Assembly (NCBI GenBank): GCA_949825065.1
Contig: OX463841.1
Coordinates: forward strand, 19,662,479-19,726,478
Length of the DNA: 64,000 bases
Reading direction: 5' to 3'
Origin: Odontocerum albicorne
Taxonomy: Eukaryota > Arthropoda > Insecta > Trichoptera > Odontoceridae
Within the stretch, counting starts at the first letter, position 1, and each line of letters opens with the position of its first letter. Position numbers and translations under genes: made by a program. Below the pieces are notes generated by a model. That model was not told the DNA's origin. It ran no database searches and saw nothing but the letters and a program-made list of their open reading frames with translations. Shown in pieces: positions 33,005 through 43,099 of the stretch.

Positions 33005-33460
33005 CCAACTGTAAACCTATAGAAGATATGGCTGTAAAGGCGAAATTGCGATGGACTGGACATGTGATACGCATGGACGATCATAGACTGCCAAAACGCG
33101 TATTTTACGGGGAAGTCGCGGGCAAGCGAAGGGTTGGTGGGCAGCGAAAGTGCTATAAGGACAGTCTGCGAGAGTCGCTGACTTTGTGCGGGGCGCCTGA
33201 AGACTGGAAGCAGGTGGCTCAGGACCGTGAAGGATGGAGAACCATCTGTTCTCAGGATGATGAAATCAATGGCTAGATGTGTGAGAAACTGTCAGCATGC
33301 TGCGAACATGCATCAACATTGCCAGGCGACTCAACAGGATTCAAATGTCTGTGGCATCTGCGGGAGGGAGTGTGCATCTTGAATCGGGCTGCTTTCTCAC
33401 AGAAGATCACATGATCGACGTGGAAGAGCAGCTAAAGATTAACTTTGGAGTGGCGAGGGG
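33005..33460 (+). pseudogene. LINE ORF2 C-terminus with zinc finger
   Basis: The frame at 33028-33276 gives KAKLRWTGHVIRMDDHRLPK, RVFYGEVAGKRRVGGQRKCY and DWKQVAQDREGWRTI, the C-terminal domain of a non-LTR retrotransposon protein. After a frameshift it continues with NVCGICGRECAS, a stop, then IGLLSHRRSH. This is a C2H2 finger typical of the C-terminus of this LINE group. Upstream reverse-transcriptase sequence is absent. The stop inside the finger and the frameshift make it dead. Confidence 0.8.
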
Positions 33461-33815
33461 ATCCTCGACTATGAAGCCCAGCAACGACAACGAAATTGTA
33501 TTATTTTAGGAAAATAATTCTGAGATAATTTAGATACATTGAGAAAATGAGTTGCAAAGAATTATCAGATACGAATACATCAAACAAAAAATTGACATAA
33601 AAAGGTATAAACAGTGAACGAATAAAAAGGTTCATTATGATAATGATAAACCATGACGACTTGACCCATGATATGTGACATTAATTAATATTTTAATCAT
33701 AGCCCGCGAAGAAAACTTTCTTTTACATTCTCTCTGACATTGAATTACATATCTTTAGTATCATACACATATTCTAATACTCGAATTCATTTGCCCAATC
33801 ATTTTGGATCCCGTC
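33460..33815. other. No gene recognised
   Basis: AT-rich spacer between the LINE fragment and the hAT element. Confidence 0.4.
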
Positions 33816-33817
33816 AT

Positions 33818-34432
33818 CAGGGGTGACACTAGCCATTTTAGCGCCCGAAGCAGCTAAGAAAAGTGCGCTTCTTGTGTAAATCAAAACTTGTATTGATATT
33901 GATTGTTTTTTCATTGAGCATGTAACTAGGCAGGTATGTACAAATGTACCTAAAACAATTATGCGTATTAAGTTCAACAGTACTCGGTTACTATTGACGC
34001 ATTTAAAAAATGCAAGCGGATTTAAAATAATGTTATAAAAATATATACATTCACTTACCAATAACTCCATCGATATACCATTTACTATAATAATCTTGAA
34101 GCCTACAAACTACACAGCTGGATTCAAAAATTTCCTTTGCGAGCTTTTTAAGACGTAAATGTTTCAATAATTTCATAATAATCAATATTTTTTACGGTGC
34201 CCTTTCTTTGACATTTTTTTAAGTTAAAAATATGCACACATTTGTATTTAATATTCTTCTGAAAAAAGTTTCAAAAGTCTGTGGTTCTGGGCATTCAATT
34301 TTCACTTATTCTTAACATAAGAAATTTACAAAGTTTATTTTTTGCACATTCGATGAAGCTCCAGTTCTACTCCCCAATCCGAGCTGCGCCCGGGACAGCT
34401 GCCCCTCTCGCCCACCCATTATTTCGCCCCTG
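33818..34432. mobile_element. hAT-type non-autonomous element, 615 bp
   Basis: The ends caggggtgacactag and (inverted) caggggcgaaataatg each carry a CAGGGG start. The flanking 8-mers cccgtcat and tccgtcat match at 7 of 8, as expected for hAT. The right subterminal region is GC-rich (gagctgcgcccgggacagct). No transposase ORF; the 98-codon minus ORF inside has no family match. Confidence 0.75.
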
Positions 34433-34609
34433 TCCGTCATAAACGATACCGATAAAAAATAGACACACGCTTGAACTTTTCTGGACTTCATTATTTTTTT
34501 CTTAATCAAATATGCCCAGAGGTTACAAAACAAATTATTTAATAGTCACTTATTTATGTAACAACCTTCTGTGGTTCACAAACTGAGTTGGAATTCGAGG
34601 GCTGAGATT

Positions 34610-35050
34610 TAATTTTCATCATTATAATAACGTCATGTTCTCATTTGCATACGCAGAAAGAACAGATCTCCACATCATAATATCCTGGCACACATCTTTC
34701 GGTTCTACCTCGCCCATGCACCTCTCCTATTCTGAAAACCTTTTCTCTTCCCTCCTTGAGAATTTGATTAGTTAATCAGAGCCACCTTTTTGTAGGTCTT
34801 CCCGAACATCTCTTGCCTTATATACTGCTTAAACAGATTTGTTTTGTAAATATTAAGTTATTCATTCTTTCTATGTGGACAAACCATCTCAATCTTTTTC
34901 TTCACCTTAAGTACTGCATCTTGTATCAATCCGCATTCTTTCCTGCTTTTTCCGTGAATTTTATGTCATTCGTTGTATTTTCCACATATTCAACTTACTT
35001 ATACCGCTTTTTAACCACGTGCAAGTTTCGTTTGCGTATCCTAAGGTTAG
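34610..35050 (-). mobile_element. RTE-type LINE 3' region
   Basis: Antisense tail (acgtcatgttctcatttgca, gcagaaagaacagatct), the ctcgcccatgcacctctcct block and the tcaatccgcattctttcctg block. It is the uninterrupted reference for the split copy at 24.2-24.9 kb. The right end passes into a short ggttaggtt run resembling the insect telomere motif TTAGG. Confidence 0.65.
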
Positions 35051-35054
35051 GTTA

Positions 35055-35535
35055 AATTAGGTTATGTTCCATATTCAACAGCGTATATTTTTTTCTTTGG
35101 AATATGGTAAGACGCCAAAAGACCAGCTTAGAAAGAACTGTGATGCTAGAAGTATACACGAAATGAAACGATAAGGCCGTTCAACGTTAGGACAACAACT
35201 AATTCCACTCTGTACGAAGAAACGCACCTGACCAGGGAGGAGACTGGTGCACACAACCAATGAGAATCGCGACTCTCAGACATGAGTAGGACAACTGCAG
35301 AAGAGATCAGATACTATTGGAACATAATAAATTCACCCAAACTATTAATACATATGTTAGTAACATTGAAAGATAATTCTTTAGAATCTATAATATTTAA
35401 AGCGGATGGCGGAATTTGATGCAATTAATCTGCCAGATGAATTTGCATGACAGTGTTAGAATATAAAGCTGCCTCACAAATTAGAATTTATACGATTATA
35501 GTTCGTTGTCGAAAGAAAAATAAACAAATTATATT
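35055..35535. other. No gene recognised
   Basis: 35080-35300 has balanced composition and might be an old LINE fragment; no frame supports this. Confidence 0.35.
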
Positions 35536-35539
35536 TAAT

Positions 35540-35860
35540 ATGTTGTCCAGAAAGTAATTCGATTTTTTAGGTCAAATTCAAGCGCATTTTTTTACAAAAT
35601 ACTCGCGAATGGTCTTTTTGAATATTTTCAGTATCTCAGCAATTTTTCGCGTCGTAGAACGCTGGTTATACTCGATCAAATCCTTGATTTTGTTGTCATG
35701 AGTGGTAATCGACCTTGAGTGAATACCATCTTCGAGTGCCGTATCATTATAGCGATTTTTTGAAGTCACATTTGACACACACTCACTTACTGAATCGTCG
35801 CCATACCCTGTGTATATGAATTGGAAATGCCCAGTACAATTTTTTTTTACCACAGAAGGC
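35540..35860 (-). pseudogene. mariner fragment: N-terminal HTH of transposase
   Basis: The minus frame 35853-35578 contains ALEDGIHSRSITTHDNKIKD, then LIEYNQRSTTRKIAEILKIF and TIREYFVKK. This matches the mariner paired-like HTH pattern (LED.PRSGRP...I..LIE...R.T.REIAE.L.IS..T...H). The left flank tgttgtccagaaagtaattc resembles a mariner terminal repeat. The catalytic domain is missing, so this is an internally deleted copy. Confidence 0.65.
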
Positions 35861-35869
35861 CAAAGTTTA

Positions 35870-37135
35870 GCGTAAAATTTTTAATTAAGACTTTTTTTTA
35901 TTTTTCAAGTAATTTTTTTGTACACCCCTAATAATTTTGGAAATCATTTTGTATGCGATGGATTACTATTCAAAAACATTTCACGATAAAAAAAATTACG
36001 AAAATGGTGATTTGTACACAACGCAGAAAAAAATCTGATGCAAGGTAGGGATTTTACGAAATTTTACAAAAGTCAGAATAACTTAAAAACGGTAAGGTTT
36101 TTACTGAGGTCAAGTTTTGATATTCTGGTAGGTCTTGACCCAATCTATCATCACCCTAAATATGATTCACTCAATACGGGACAACCTGTATATTGTTCCA
36201 TATTTAAAAGGACACCAAAAAACCGCTCAAGCAATTTTGATTAACAGTTACCGAAAAATTTGCACCTTACTTTTATAACCTCTCATAATAATATACATTC
36301 AGCACGTTCGGAATGAAGATAGCAACGAAAATGTCGCCCTAACGACATGTAATCGAGACGAAAGTACTTTTCGGACAATTCAATAGTTCCAAAAAATTTC
36401 GACTGCATTCTTATAGAGGCAGTCAATTTTTCGAAAAAAAAAGCCCCGTGCAATAAATAGTTTTGGATGCTTTGGTAATAATCATTCAATCAAAATATAT
36501 TCGAAGTTCTCTGTACAGATCCTAAAAACAAACAAAAAATATTCGGTTACCAGTGCCCCGCGTGTGATGTTATCAAGTAATTGTAATTGATACGAGCACT
36601 TTCTTCGGCCGGGTCATAAATTTGAAAGTATTTTTTATTTACAACTGTAACATATTTATTTACAACTGTAACATAGCAGAATGCGCGAGCAACGATTTTT
36701 TTATTTAAATGATTCTGCCTGTACGAGTACAGGTGACGTTTAATTTACATTCCGCTCGAAAATTAACAAGATTTACAATGCAAATTAATTTTAACGATCA
36801 AAATTATCAAAATGTTTTATTTAAAAAAACAGTTCAATTTCTCCTTGAGTTGCTTATTATTTATTTGTCGAGTATGATGCGAAGTTAAACGCAAACAGGA
36901 TACGAGTGGTATGACGATGCTAATGTGCATATACTCGTAGTACATTCATACTCCCTTTTTTAATGGCTATTCACCCAAATTTGGGTGTTCCTAGCCAGTA
37001 AGTAATGATAAATTGATTACAGAATATATTCTAAAAGCGCAATTACCGTAAGCTCACATTATCAAAATTAATACCCCGTTTATCAAACATGGATACTAGT
37101 TTTAAATATTTAATTAATTAGAAACTAAAAACAAG
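35870..37135. other. No gene recognised
   Basis: AT-rich; tiny duplications (tttacaactgtaacata twice near 36638-36675) and a short palindrome cccaaatttggg at 36974. Confidence 0.45.
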
Positions 37136-37139
37136 GTTT

Positions 37140-37978
37140 TCCTTTCAGTGACTTTCTCTTTAACTTCATCATGGATACACTAACACAGGACTTACAAAGC
37201 AACTTAAATTAACATAGTGTACTATATGCTATTTGCGGATGACATAGTGCTTATCCATAGAAACGAAAGGGTAATACAAAATTGCTGGAGCAATAACGCA
37301 GTGCATTGAAGGACTATTGTCTGAAAATCAACAAAAAGAACAGTGCATATACAATTAACATCCCTTAAGAAAAGCAAATAGAGGCAGAACCATCCAACTA
37401 CCCGTAGGACAGCAATCCATAAAAAAGATGAATTCATTGAATTGTCTTGGTTCCTGCATTCGCTTTGAAAGCAATAACGACACGAGACAAATCACCAGAA
37501 AGACTTGTTATAAAAGAATGCCTTTGAAGATGAAGGACCGAGTGCATATAGTAAGAGTGTTATATGAACGGTGATGCTAGATGTTGTGGAATTCTCAGTG
37601 CACGGAACGAAAGTACCACGCAGAAGACATGAGGATACTAAGGAGAATGGTGTGTGTCTCTCGTAGAGACAAAGTACGAAGCGAATATTAAGAGGCAGTC
37701 TCAAAGTGGCATCATGATAAACTGAGAGAGACCCGATTGCTGTGCTACAGGCACATCGCTAGAAGACTCGAGGAGTATGTTGCCAGACATGTTGTTGCTT
37801 GGGCTGATTTAGAACATTGATTTAGAAGTCTTCAAAGAAGAAGTGGATGGATGATGTTGATGAGGATATCCGAGCGCTGGGACTGACGAGGGATCTTGTC
37901 CACAATAGGCAACTCTCGAAAGAGAGGACTATAAAAGCCTCAGAGCTAGGAAGAAGGAGACGGAATACTTATTCAATC
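37140..37978 (+). pseudogene. RTE-clade LINE reverse transcriptase, 3' half
   Basis: Visible pieces: MDTLTQDLQ, then in another frame MLFADDIVLIHRNERV, the FADD polymerase active site. Next come a DRVHIVRVLYE block, the thumb AEDMRILRRMVCVSRRDKVR and LRETRLLCYRHIARRLEEY, and the C-terminal RRSGWMMLM. Order and spacing match RTE ORF2, 5'-truncated. Stops and frameshifts occur throughout. It ends abruptly at the hAT target-site duplication at 37979. Confidence 0.8.
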
Positions 37979-37986
37979 ATCTAGAG

Positions 37987-38414
37987 TAGTGATTCTTAAC
38001 CGGAGCACCAGCGCCCCTTTGTGGGCGTTTTAGAGGTCTGGTGGGGCGTTTATAGTATGAAATTGGCGCAATCACATGAGGCTCAAGGATCTCATTAACA
38101 TTTTTTTATTTTTTAATAAAAATTTCATATTTCATATTGAATTATCAACTTTTTTTATTGAAATAATATTATAATGTTGTACCTATGTAATGTTAATATG
38201 ACATTAAAGGCAATAAATACATAATGTTTATAAAAATAATCACGTGTTTTATTTGTATTTCTCATATTTTTTTATTTGTAGTAAGAAATCAATTGCATAA
38301 AATACATACAGAGAGAAAAATATAAATTTTGTTTTTTTGTGCAGGTGGGGGGGGGGGTGGATAATTTGACTGTGGTAAAGGGGGCGATTCTTTCAATACG
38401 GTTAAGAAACACTG
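37987..38414. mobile_element. hAT-type MITE with perfect 8-bp duplication
   Basis: The ends tagtgattcttaaccgg and (inverted) cagtgtttcttaaccg are flanked by identical atctagag at 37979-37986 and 38415-38422, diagnostic of hAT transposition. The 428-bp interior has no transposase, plus a G-run near 38345. Perfect duplications suggest a relatively recent insertion, here at the end of the RTE fragment. Confidence 0.92.
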
Positions 38415-38424
38415 ATCTAGAGTA

Positions 38425-39105
38425 AAAGAGGACAACATAACAAAACGAAATATAGTAGTTTCATATAAAATGTATATAAAACGAAATTGTATTGATATAT
38501 CTTAATATTATACCACTGAAAACATATTTCGATATTTGTAAATCATTTGAAGATGAAAGCTGTTTGACCAGAAATTGGATGACCTTCTGTAAAAGTGATT
38601 TTTAAATGCCATTTTTTTAACTGTTGAAAGTATTCTTGAATTTAGTCAAAGTTACTTGCATTATCCCATAAACACAGATGTTATCAGATTTTTTTTTGAA
38701 ATGTAATTTTCACTTTTTTTGAAGTAATATATTTCTTTATAATTTTGAAAGCTGAACGTGATATATTGGAAGAAGCATATTTTATGAAATCATCGGCTTA
38801 CAAATGTTGATTATCAGCCTGTTTGCGTTATATGAGGCCAAAATAGTCAAATGTTGTATGCTGATGGTTTTAGGGTCGTATAACTCTACCATATATGGTA
38901 GACTAACTAACCATTACCATAACTCGCAGCCTATCCGATATATCTTTTCATTGATATCATTCATTCATTTGATTATTTATCTTCATGTTCTAAAATCATT
39001 TAACATATTTTTTTATTATACTAGATACTATTTATAAATAATAATTGCTAATTAGATTTTATGTGTTCAGAATTCAACAAACAAGACAATTGCCCATGTA
39101 CTATT
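38425..39105. other. No gene recognised
   Basis: AT-rich; the 77-codon ORF at 38804 is tyrosine/isoleucine-rich without family match. Confidence 0.4.
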
Positions 39106-39109
39106 GGAT

Positions 39110-39500
39110 ATGCTTACATCAAGATTTTCCTTTCAATATATGGTTCCAGTCCAAATAACAAAACACTCATCCACACTCATTGATCTCGTTATATGTAGAT
39201 GCTCTTCTGTTTCACACACTTCTAGCCTCAGTCAAAAAAAATCCAACAAAATCCTTTCATCTTCCTCAGCCTACCGCTTTCTCGCACTCGTTCTCTCGAT
39301 GTTTCTCAACCATCTCAAGATTCCTTTCTTAACTCTGCTCATAACATCTGACTCGAACAAACAGTTATCCCTTATCCGGTCAGTACTTACTTTATCATAC
39401 ACTATAATACCTAACGTTCTTCGCAAATCACTCATTTATTCTGATTTCAATATTCTTCCTTATTTTACAGACTTCACTTCCATAAATCAAGGTAACACAC
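39110..39500 (-). mobile_element. RTE-type LINE C-terminal region, antisense
   Basis: On the minus strand about 39290-39340 reads KKGILRWLRNIERTSARKR, equivalent to KKGMLRWFGHVERM of RTE proteins. Surrounding blocks correspond to the thumb region. The 150-codon plus-strand ORF across it is a shadow rich in Ser, Leu and Ile. Confidence 0.5.
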
Positions 39501-39552
39501 CCCGGTGCACTATATTTTTTTTAAGATTTTACAATTATTTTATTTACATTAT

Positions 39553-39805
39553 CTGACAACTTCCGTGACATACTTTTCATCCAAGCTGGGATTGCAGGTT
39601 CGATTCCCGCTGGTATCCAAGATTTTTCAATAAAAGGTTTTAGTTTGGTTTTCACATAAGGCCTCTAACATATGGTACTTCTGTTTGATTGGAAGAGATT
39701 ATCACACGACTAATAAAATTTTGTATTATCACAGTTTGTGATATGATATTATAACAGTTTATAATATATACAACGAAAGTGTAATACAATACAATAGAAT
39801 TATCT
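39553..39805 (+). mobile_element. tRNA-derived SINE
   Basis: ctgacaacttccgtgacata (degenerate box A), box B gcaggttcgattcccgctgg, linker, ttagtttggttttcacataa, gattggaagagattatcaca and the tail caacgaaagtgtaatacaat. A small insertion (gtgatatgatattataacag) lies before the tail. Confidence 0.85.
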
Positions 39806-40016
39806 GATTATTTCATTATTCATTTCAAAATATATTTTGACTTCACAAAATCAGAATTTTGATGGAACATATTTTGTGAAATATATTTAATATATATTGA
39901 AATCTTTAATAATTGTCGATTTGGTTTGTTCATTTATCAGGTAATTAAATATAATATTCAAATCATCGTTTATAATGACATAATTACCTGTTCGAGTTGT
40001 GTCCTCATATTATGCG

Positions 40017-40612
40017 TTTTTTTATTAATTTGCTCTTATACGTAAGTGCCCTCATTACGAGTACTCGAGTGTTCATCTTCACTGTATCCTTGTTAAAATT
40101 ATTTTTTTATTAATTTGCTCTTATACGTAAGTGCCCTCATTACGAGTACTCGAGTGTTCATCTTCACTGTATCCTTGTTAAAATTATTTTTTTATTAATT
40201 TGCTCTTATACGTAAGTGCCCTCATTACGAGTACTCGAGTGTTCATCTTCACTGTATCCTTGTTAAAATTATTTTTTTATTAATTTGCTCTTATACGTAA
40301 GTGCCCTCATTACGAGTACTCGAGTGTTCATCTTCACTGTATCCTTGTTAAAATTATTTTTTTATTAATTTGCTCTTATACGTAAGTGCCCTCATTACGA
40401 GTACTCGAGTGTTCATCTTCACTGTATCCTTGTTAAAATTATTTTTTTATTAATTTGCTCTTATACGTAAGTGCCCTCATTACGAGTACTCGAGTGTTCA
40501 TCTTCACTGTATCCTTGTTAAAATTATTTTTTTATTAATTTGCTCTTATACGTAAGTGCCCTCATTACGAGTACTCGAGTGTTCATCTTCACTGTATCCT
40601 TGTTAAAATGAT
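40017..40612. repeat. 85-bp tandem repeat, 7 copies
   Basis: Units with attaatttgctcttatacgt recur every 85 bp (40024, 40109, 40194, 40279, 40364, 40449, 40534) and appear identical except at the outer edges. Each contains the palindromic tacgagtactcgag. Such homogeneity implies recent expansion or ongoing gene conversion. Confidence 0.97.
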
Positions 40613-40779
40613 TTTTATTATTATATTAACAGGGTTGAACCAATTTCTATTCAACCAAAAATTCAATAAAACTATGATAATAAATACGAGGTGAAAGTAT
40701 AGTTACACTGTGACGAATAAAATAAATACAATTTTACAAAATATGTTATGTAAGGGTACTCTGAGAATAATTGTCTCTA

Positions 40780-40980
40780 CTGTATTACACTTTCGTTGTA
40801 TAAAAACAACATTATTGTTATTTAGCAATATCTTCCAACCAATCAGAAAAAAATTTAAAGGAGCCTTAAGTTAAAAACAAACTGGAACCATTTTAAAATA
40901 TACTGGGTTCCAACGGGAATCTAGCCCGTTAATACCGATTTGGAAGACAGGCATCTTACCAACTAGGACACGGAGGTCAT
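40780..40980 (-). mobile_element. tRNA-derived SINE, full length, minus strand
   Basis: Tail complement (attacactttcgttgtata), atcttccaaccaatcagaaa, gccttaagttaaaaaca, box B complement degenerate (gggaatctagcccg), and a well kept head (caactaggacacggaggtca). Confidence 0.88.
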
Positions 40981-40999
40981 CTATATAAAATATAATGTG

Positions 41000-41650
41000 G
41001 GAAGGACTATCTTAATTTTTTTCATTATCATCTCAGAGAACCAAGAGCAGATTAATGAGTATTGTTATCTGGGCAATATGTTTACGTTTGGTGGTCGAAT
41101 TAAAAGGAACATTGAAAGAAGAATAGCGACAGGGAACAAAGTAAATGGAGTACTTAATGTGATATACAACAACCGCACAATATTAGCTTTAGCAAAAATG
41201 ACAATACATTGTAGTGTGTTGGTGTCCACCTTGACATATGAAAGTGGTAGAAGAAGAATAAAAATAAGAGTAATGCTGTGGAGATGCGTGCACTAAGGAC
41301 ATTTTGTGGATTCTGAATGTATGAAAGAAAGCGGAATGAAGACATCAGTAATGAATGCATGAATAAAATTTATGTTTTATGTAAGATGTAGAAAAAAGTT
41401 TTAAGATGGTTTGGACATGAAGAGAGAATGAATAACGAAAGAATGACTAAGCGAGTATTCGCAAGGTGTGGGTGGAAGAGGTTAACCTAGGAAGACGCTG
41501 CTGGATTAAATGGACCAAATTTTGGAAGAAAGTAAGGGGAGAAGTATAAGTATAGGAGAGAAGTGCTAGTATAGAAAAGTTGAACCTTTTCTCTCTGTCT
41601 ACCCTACAATGGATACGGCGTTATGATATGTTTGTATATATGTATCATCT
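41000..41650 (+). pseudogene. RTE-clade LINE C-terminus and 3' end
   Basis: The frame 40997-41296 gives NEYCYLGNMFTFGGRIKRNI, ERRIATGNKVNGVLNVIYNN and MTIHCSVLVSTLTYESG, the conserved post-polymerase region of RTE ORF2. Past a stop come ALRTFCGF, VLRWFGHEERMNNERMTKRV and GLNGPNFGRK. The 3' end ttttctctctgtctacccta leads into ggcgttatgatatgtttgta. This is the sense version of the tail seen in antisense elsewhere. Stops near 41296 and later break it. Confidence 0.8.
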
Positions 41651-41753
41651 CTAAATTTCTCAGTTTAAGAAGTATTTTTCAATTTAGCTAACGAGACATT
41701 GAAAAGTATAAGACAATAGCAAAATTGTCTCAGATGGCCACTTACTTTCTACG

Positions 41754-41800
41754 TCAGTGGTTCTTAACCGGTGCTCCACTGTTCTACGTGTATGGTATGT
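41754..41800 (+). mobile_element. Solo hAT-type left end
   Basis: cagtggttcttaaccggtgc matches the terminal repeat of the 37987-38414 hAT MITE. No inverted partner was found within the next few hundred bases, so the element is truncated or its right end has decayed. Confidence 0.5.
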
Positions 41801-42170
41801 CGATTTCGTGGTTTACGTGCTTGCTTGGAGTTTCTTGGAATCCCGGGCTTAATTCTCGGCGCTTTCACTGGAGGCCTTTTTCATTTGGATTTATTGTTGT
41901 TTTGGTACATAGTTTAATTTGAATTTATTGTTGTTTTGGTGCATATTGGAATTTATTGTGGTTTTGGTACATATTGTTGTTTTAGCTAGTATAAAATCAT
42001 GGAGTGCTTTTTTGATAACACAAGGGAGCTCCAAAACTGCAATTAAATTATTCTATATACGAGTACATATGCAATATATTCCTAGGGGTTTTGTATTTAC
42101 TGGGGAATAGCTCCCCTTTTTGACAAAAAAAACATTGATTTCTATCATGGCGTAACTAAGAGGGAAAAAA
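41800..42170. other. No gene; short imperfect repeats
   Basis: Contains three imperfect copies of tttattgttgttttggtaca at about 41890-41975. Possibly the interior of the truncated hAT. Confidence 0.4.
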
Positions 42171-42329
42171 TATAAAGCCGTGTGTCGATTACGTGCGGCT
42201 GCCGCGCGAGCCATGCTCGACAGCGGCAACCCTGTTTATTTGCCGCGCGAGCCAAATTTGTCACGACTTTTGACACAGCGCGGCTGCCGCGCGCGGCAAT
42301 ACGGCTCCCATATGATGTTACAGTGCCGT

Positions 42330-42590
42330 ATGTAATTCTGGGTAATTTCGTACTCAATGAATACACAATGAAACCATTTCAAGGAGAGCCAGAAAGAGGT
42401 TCTCAGGAAAGAATCTTCAATTACCGGCTATATCGAGCTTAGCTCAGTTTTTAGAGTATTATCGACGCCTATGTTGTTGGAACCAAAAACAGCCACTAAA
42501 ATTGTTCTAGCCACTATACGTTTGCATAACTTTTTGAGAGAAAAAAACCACGCATACGATACTTTATATGCAGCTTGGATCTTTGAATAG
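42330..42590 (+). pseudogene. Harbinger nuclease (transposase) C-terminal fragment
   Basis: The plus strand encodes VPYVILGNFVLNEYTMKPF followed by SQERIFNYRLYRA. This matches the DDE nuclease C-terminal block (YP..LGD.AF.L...MKP...ERIFNYRLSRAR). After stops and frame changes comes TATKIVLATIRLHNFLREKN, the conserved C-terminal ALHNFLR motif. In VILGNF the expected catalytic Asp (GD) is Asn. The N-terminal two thirds are deleted. Live relatives cut and join transposon ends together with a Myb/MADF partner. Confidence 0.8.
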
Positions 42591-42605
42591 TGAGAGTGAG
42601 GGGAA

Positions 42606-42887
42606 CTAATACCAGGAGCTTGGAGAAATGAACCTGAACCTAACTCTTATGTATGACGCGAGAAGCGTAGTAATTTTCTTCTTCAAGTCGGGAATAGGTA
42701 AACTTAATACGGAGCTTATATCCCTCCACGCATCTTGCATTAGCGATTTGTTGTGGTAATCTTTTATTTTACTATTCCACAGAAGCTTCTTGGAGCCGTA
42801 CAACTGAATCAAATAGCGCCACTTTTCACTATCCATCTTGTTGCTTTGCCGCGCGAGCCTACTCAAATAACTAAACGCCCGTCTCAA
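42606..42887 (-). pseudogene. MADF-domain accessory protein fragment of Harbinger
   Basis: The 93-codon frame contains DSEKWRYLIQLYGSKKLLWN, then YHNKSLMQDAWRDISSVLSL and DLKKKITTLLASYIR. That is a MADF domain: the (W)...LI.LY...LW......Y.......AW..I...L......VKKK...LR..YR pattern. Such proteins are the usual second ORF of PIF/Harbinger elements and help the nuclease bind transposon ends. The N-terminus lies in the CpG-rich terminal region and probably is not native, and the frame ends soon after the domain. Most likely a truncated remnant. Confidence 0.78.
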
Positions 42888-43099
42888 CTGAGCACGAGCA
42901 GTGAACTGACTCTCTTTAGCCGCGCACCCAAAAACCGACAGAGATCGGATCGCAGCGCAGCACGTTCAAGCGCGGCACGTTCGAGCGCGCCAATGTTCGA
43001 TTTGGCTCGCGCGGCAACTCAGTATCCATTAAGCGCGGCTGCCGTGTGAGCCAATGTTCGATGGTTTGCCGCGCGTAATCGATACACGGCTTAAGGCAT

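Larger units (their letters stand above)
42176..43091. mobile_element. PIF/Harbinger transposon, internally deleted, 916 bp
   Basis: Inverted ends agccgtgtgtcgattacgtg and (right, inverted) agccgtgtatcgattacgcg are flanked by taa at 42173-42175 and 43092-43094, the TWA duplication of PIF/Harbinger. CpG-rich subterminal repeats of gccgcgcgagcc flank both sides. The interior keeps fragments of both Harbinger genes in convergent orientation: nuclease C-terminus (plus) and MADF/Myb-like accessory protein (minus). The element is dead but diagnostic. Confidence 0.9.

Noticed and set aside
35040..35065. Telomeric TTAGG repeat
   Set aside because: Only two or three imperfect units, too short for a telomere tract.
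39104..39556. 150-codon plus-strand ORF as a membrane or secreted protein
   Set aside because: It is antisense to RTE C-terminal coding sequence and has no start context or family.
42182..42442. ORFs across the CpG-rich Harbinger ends
   Set aside because: Arg/Ala-rich frames come from the terminal GC-rich repeats; only the ERIFNYRL portion is real coding remnant.
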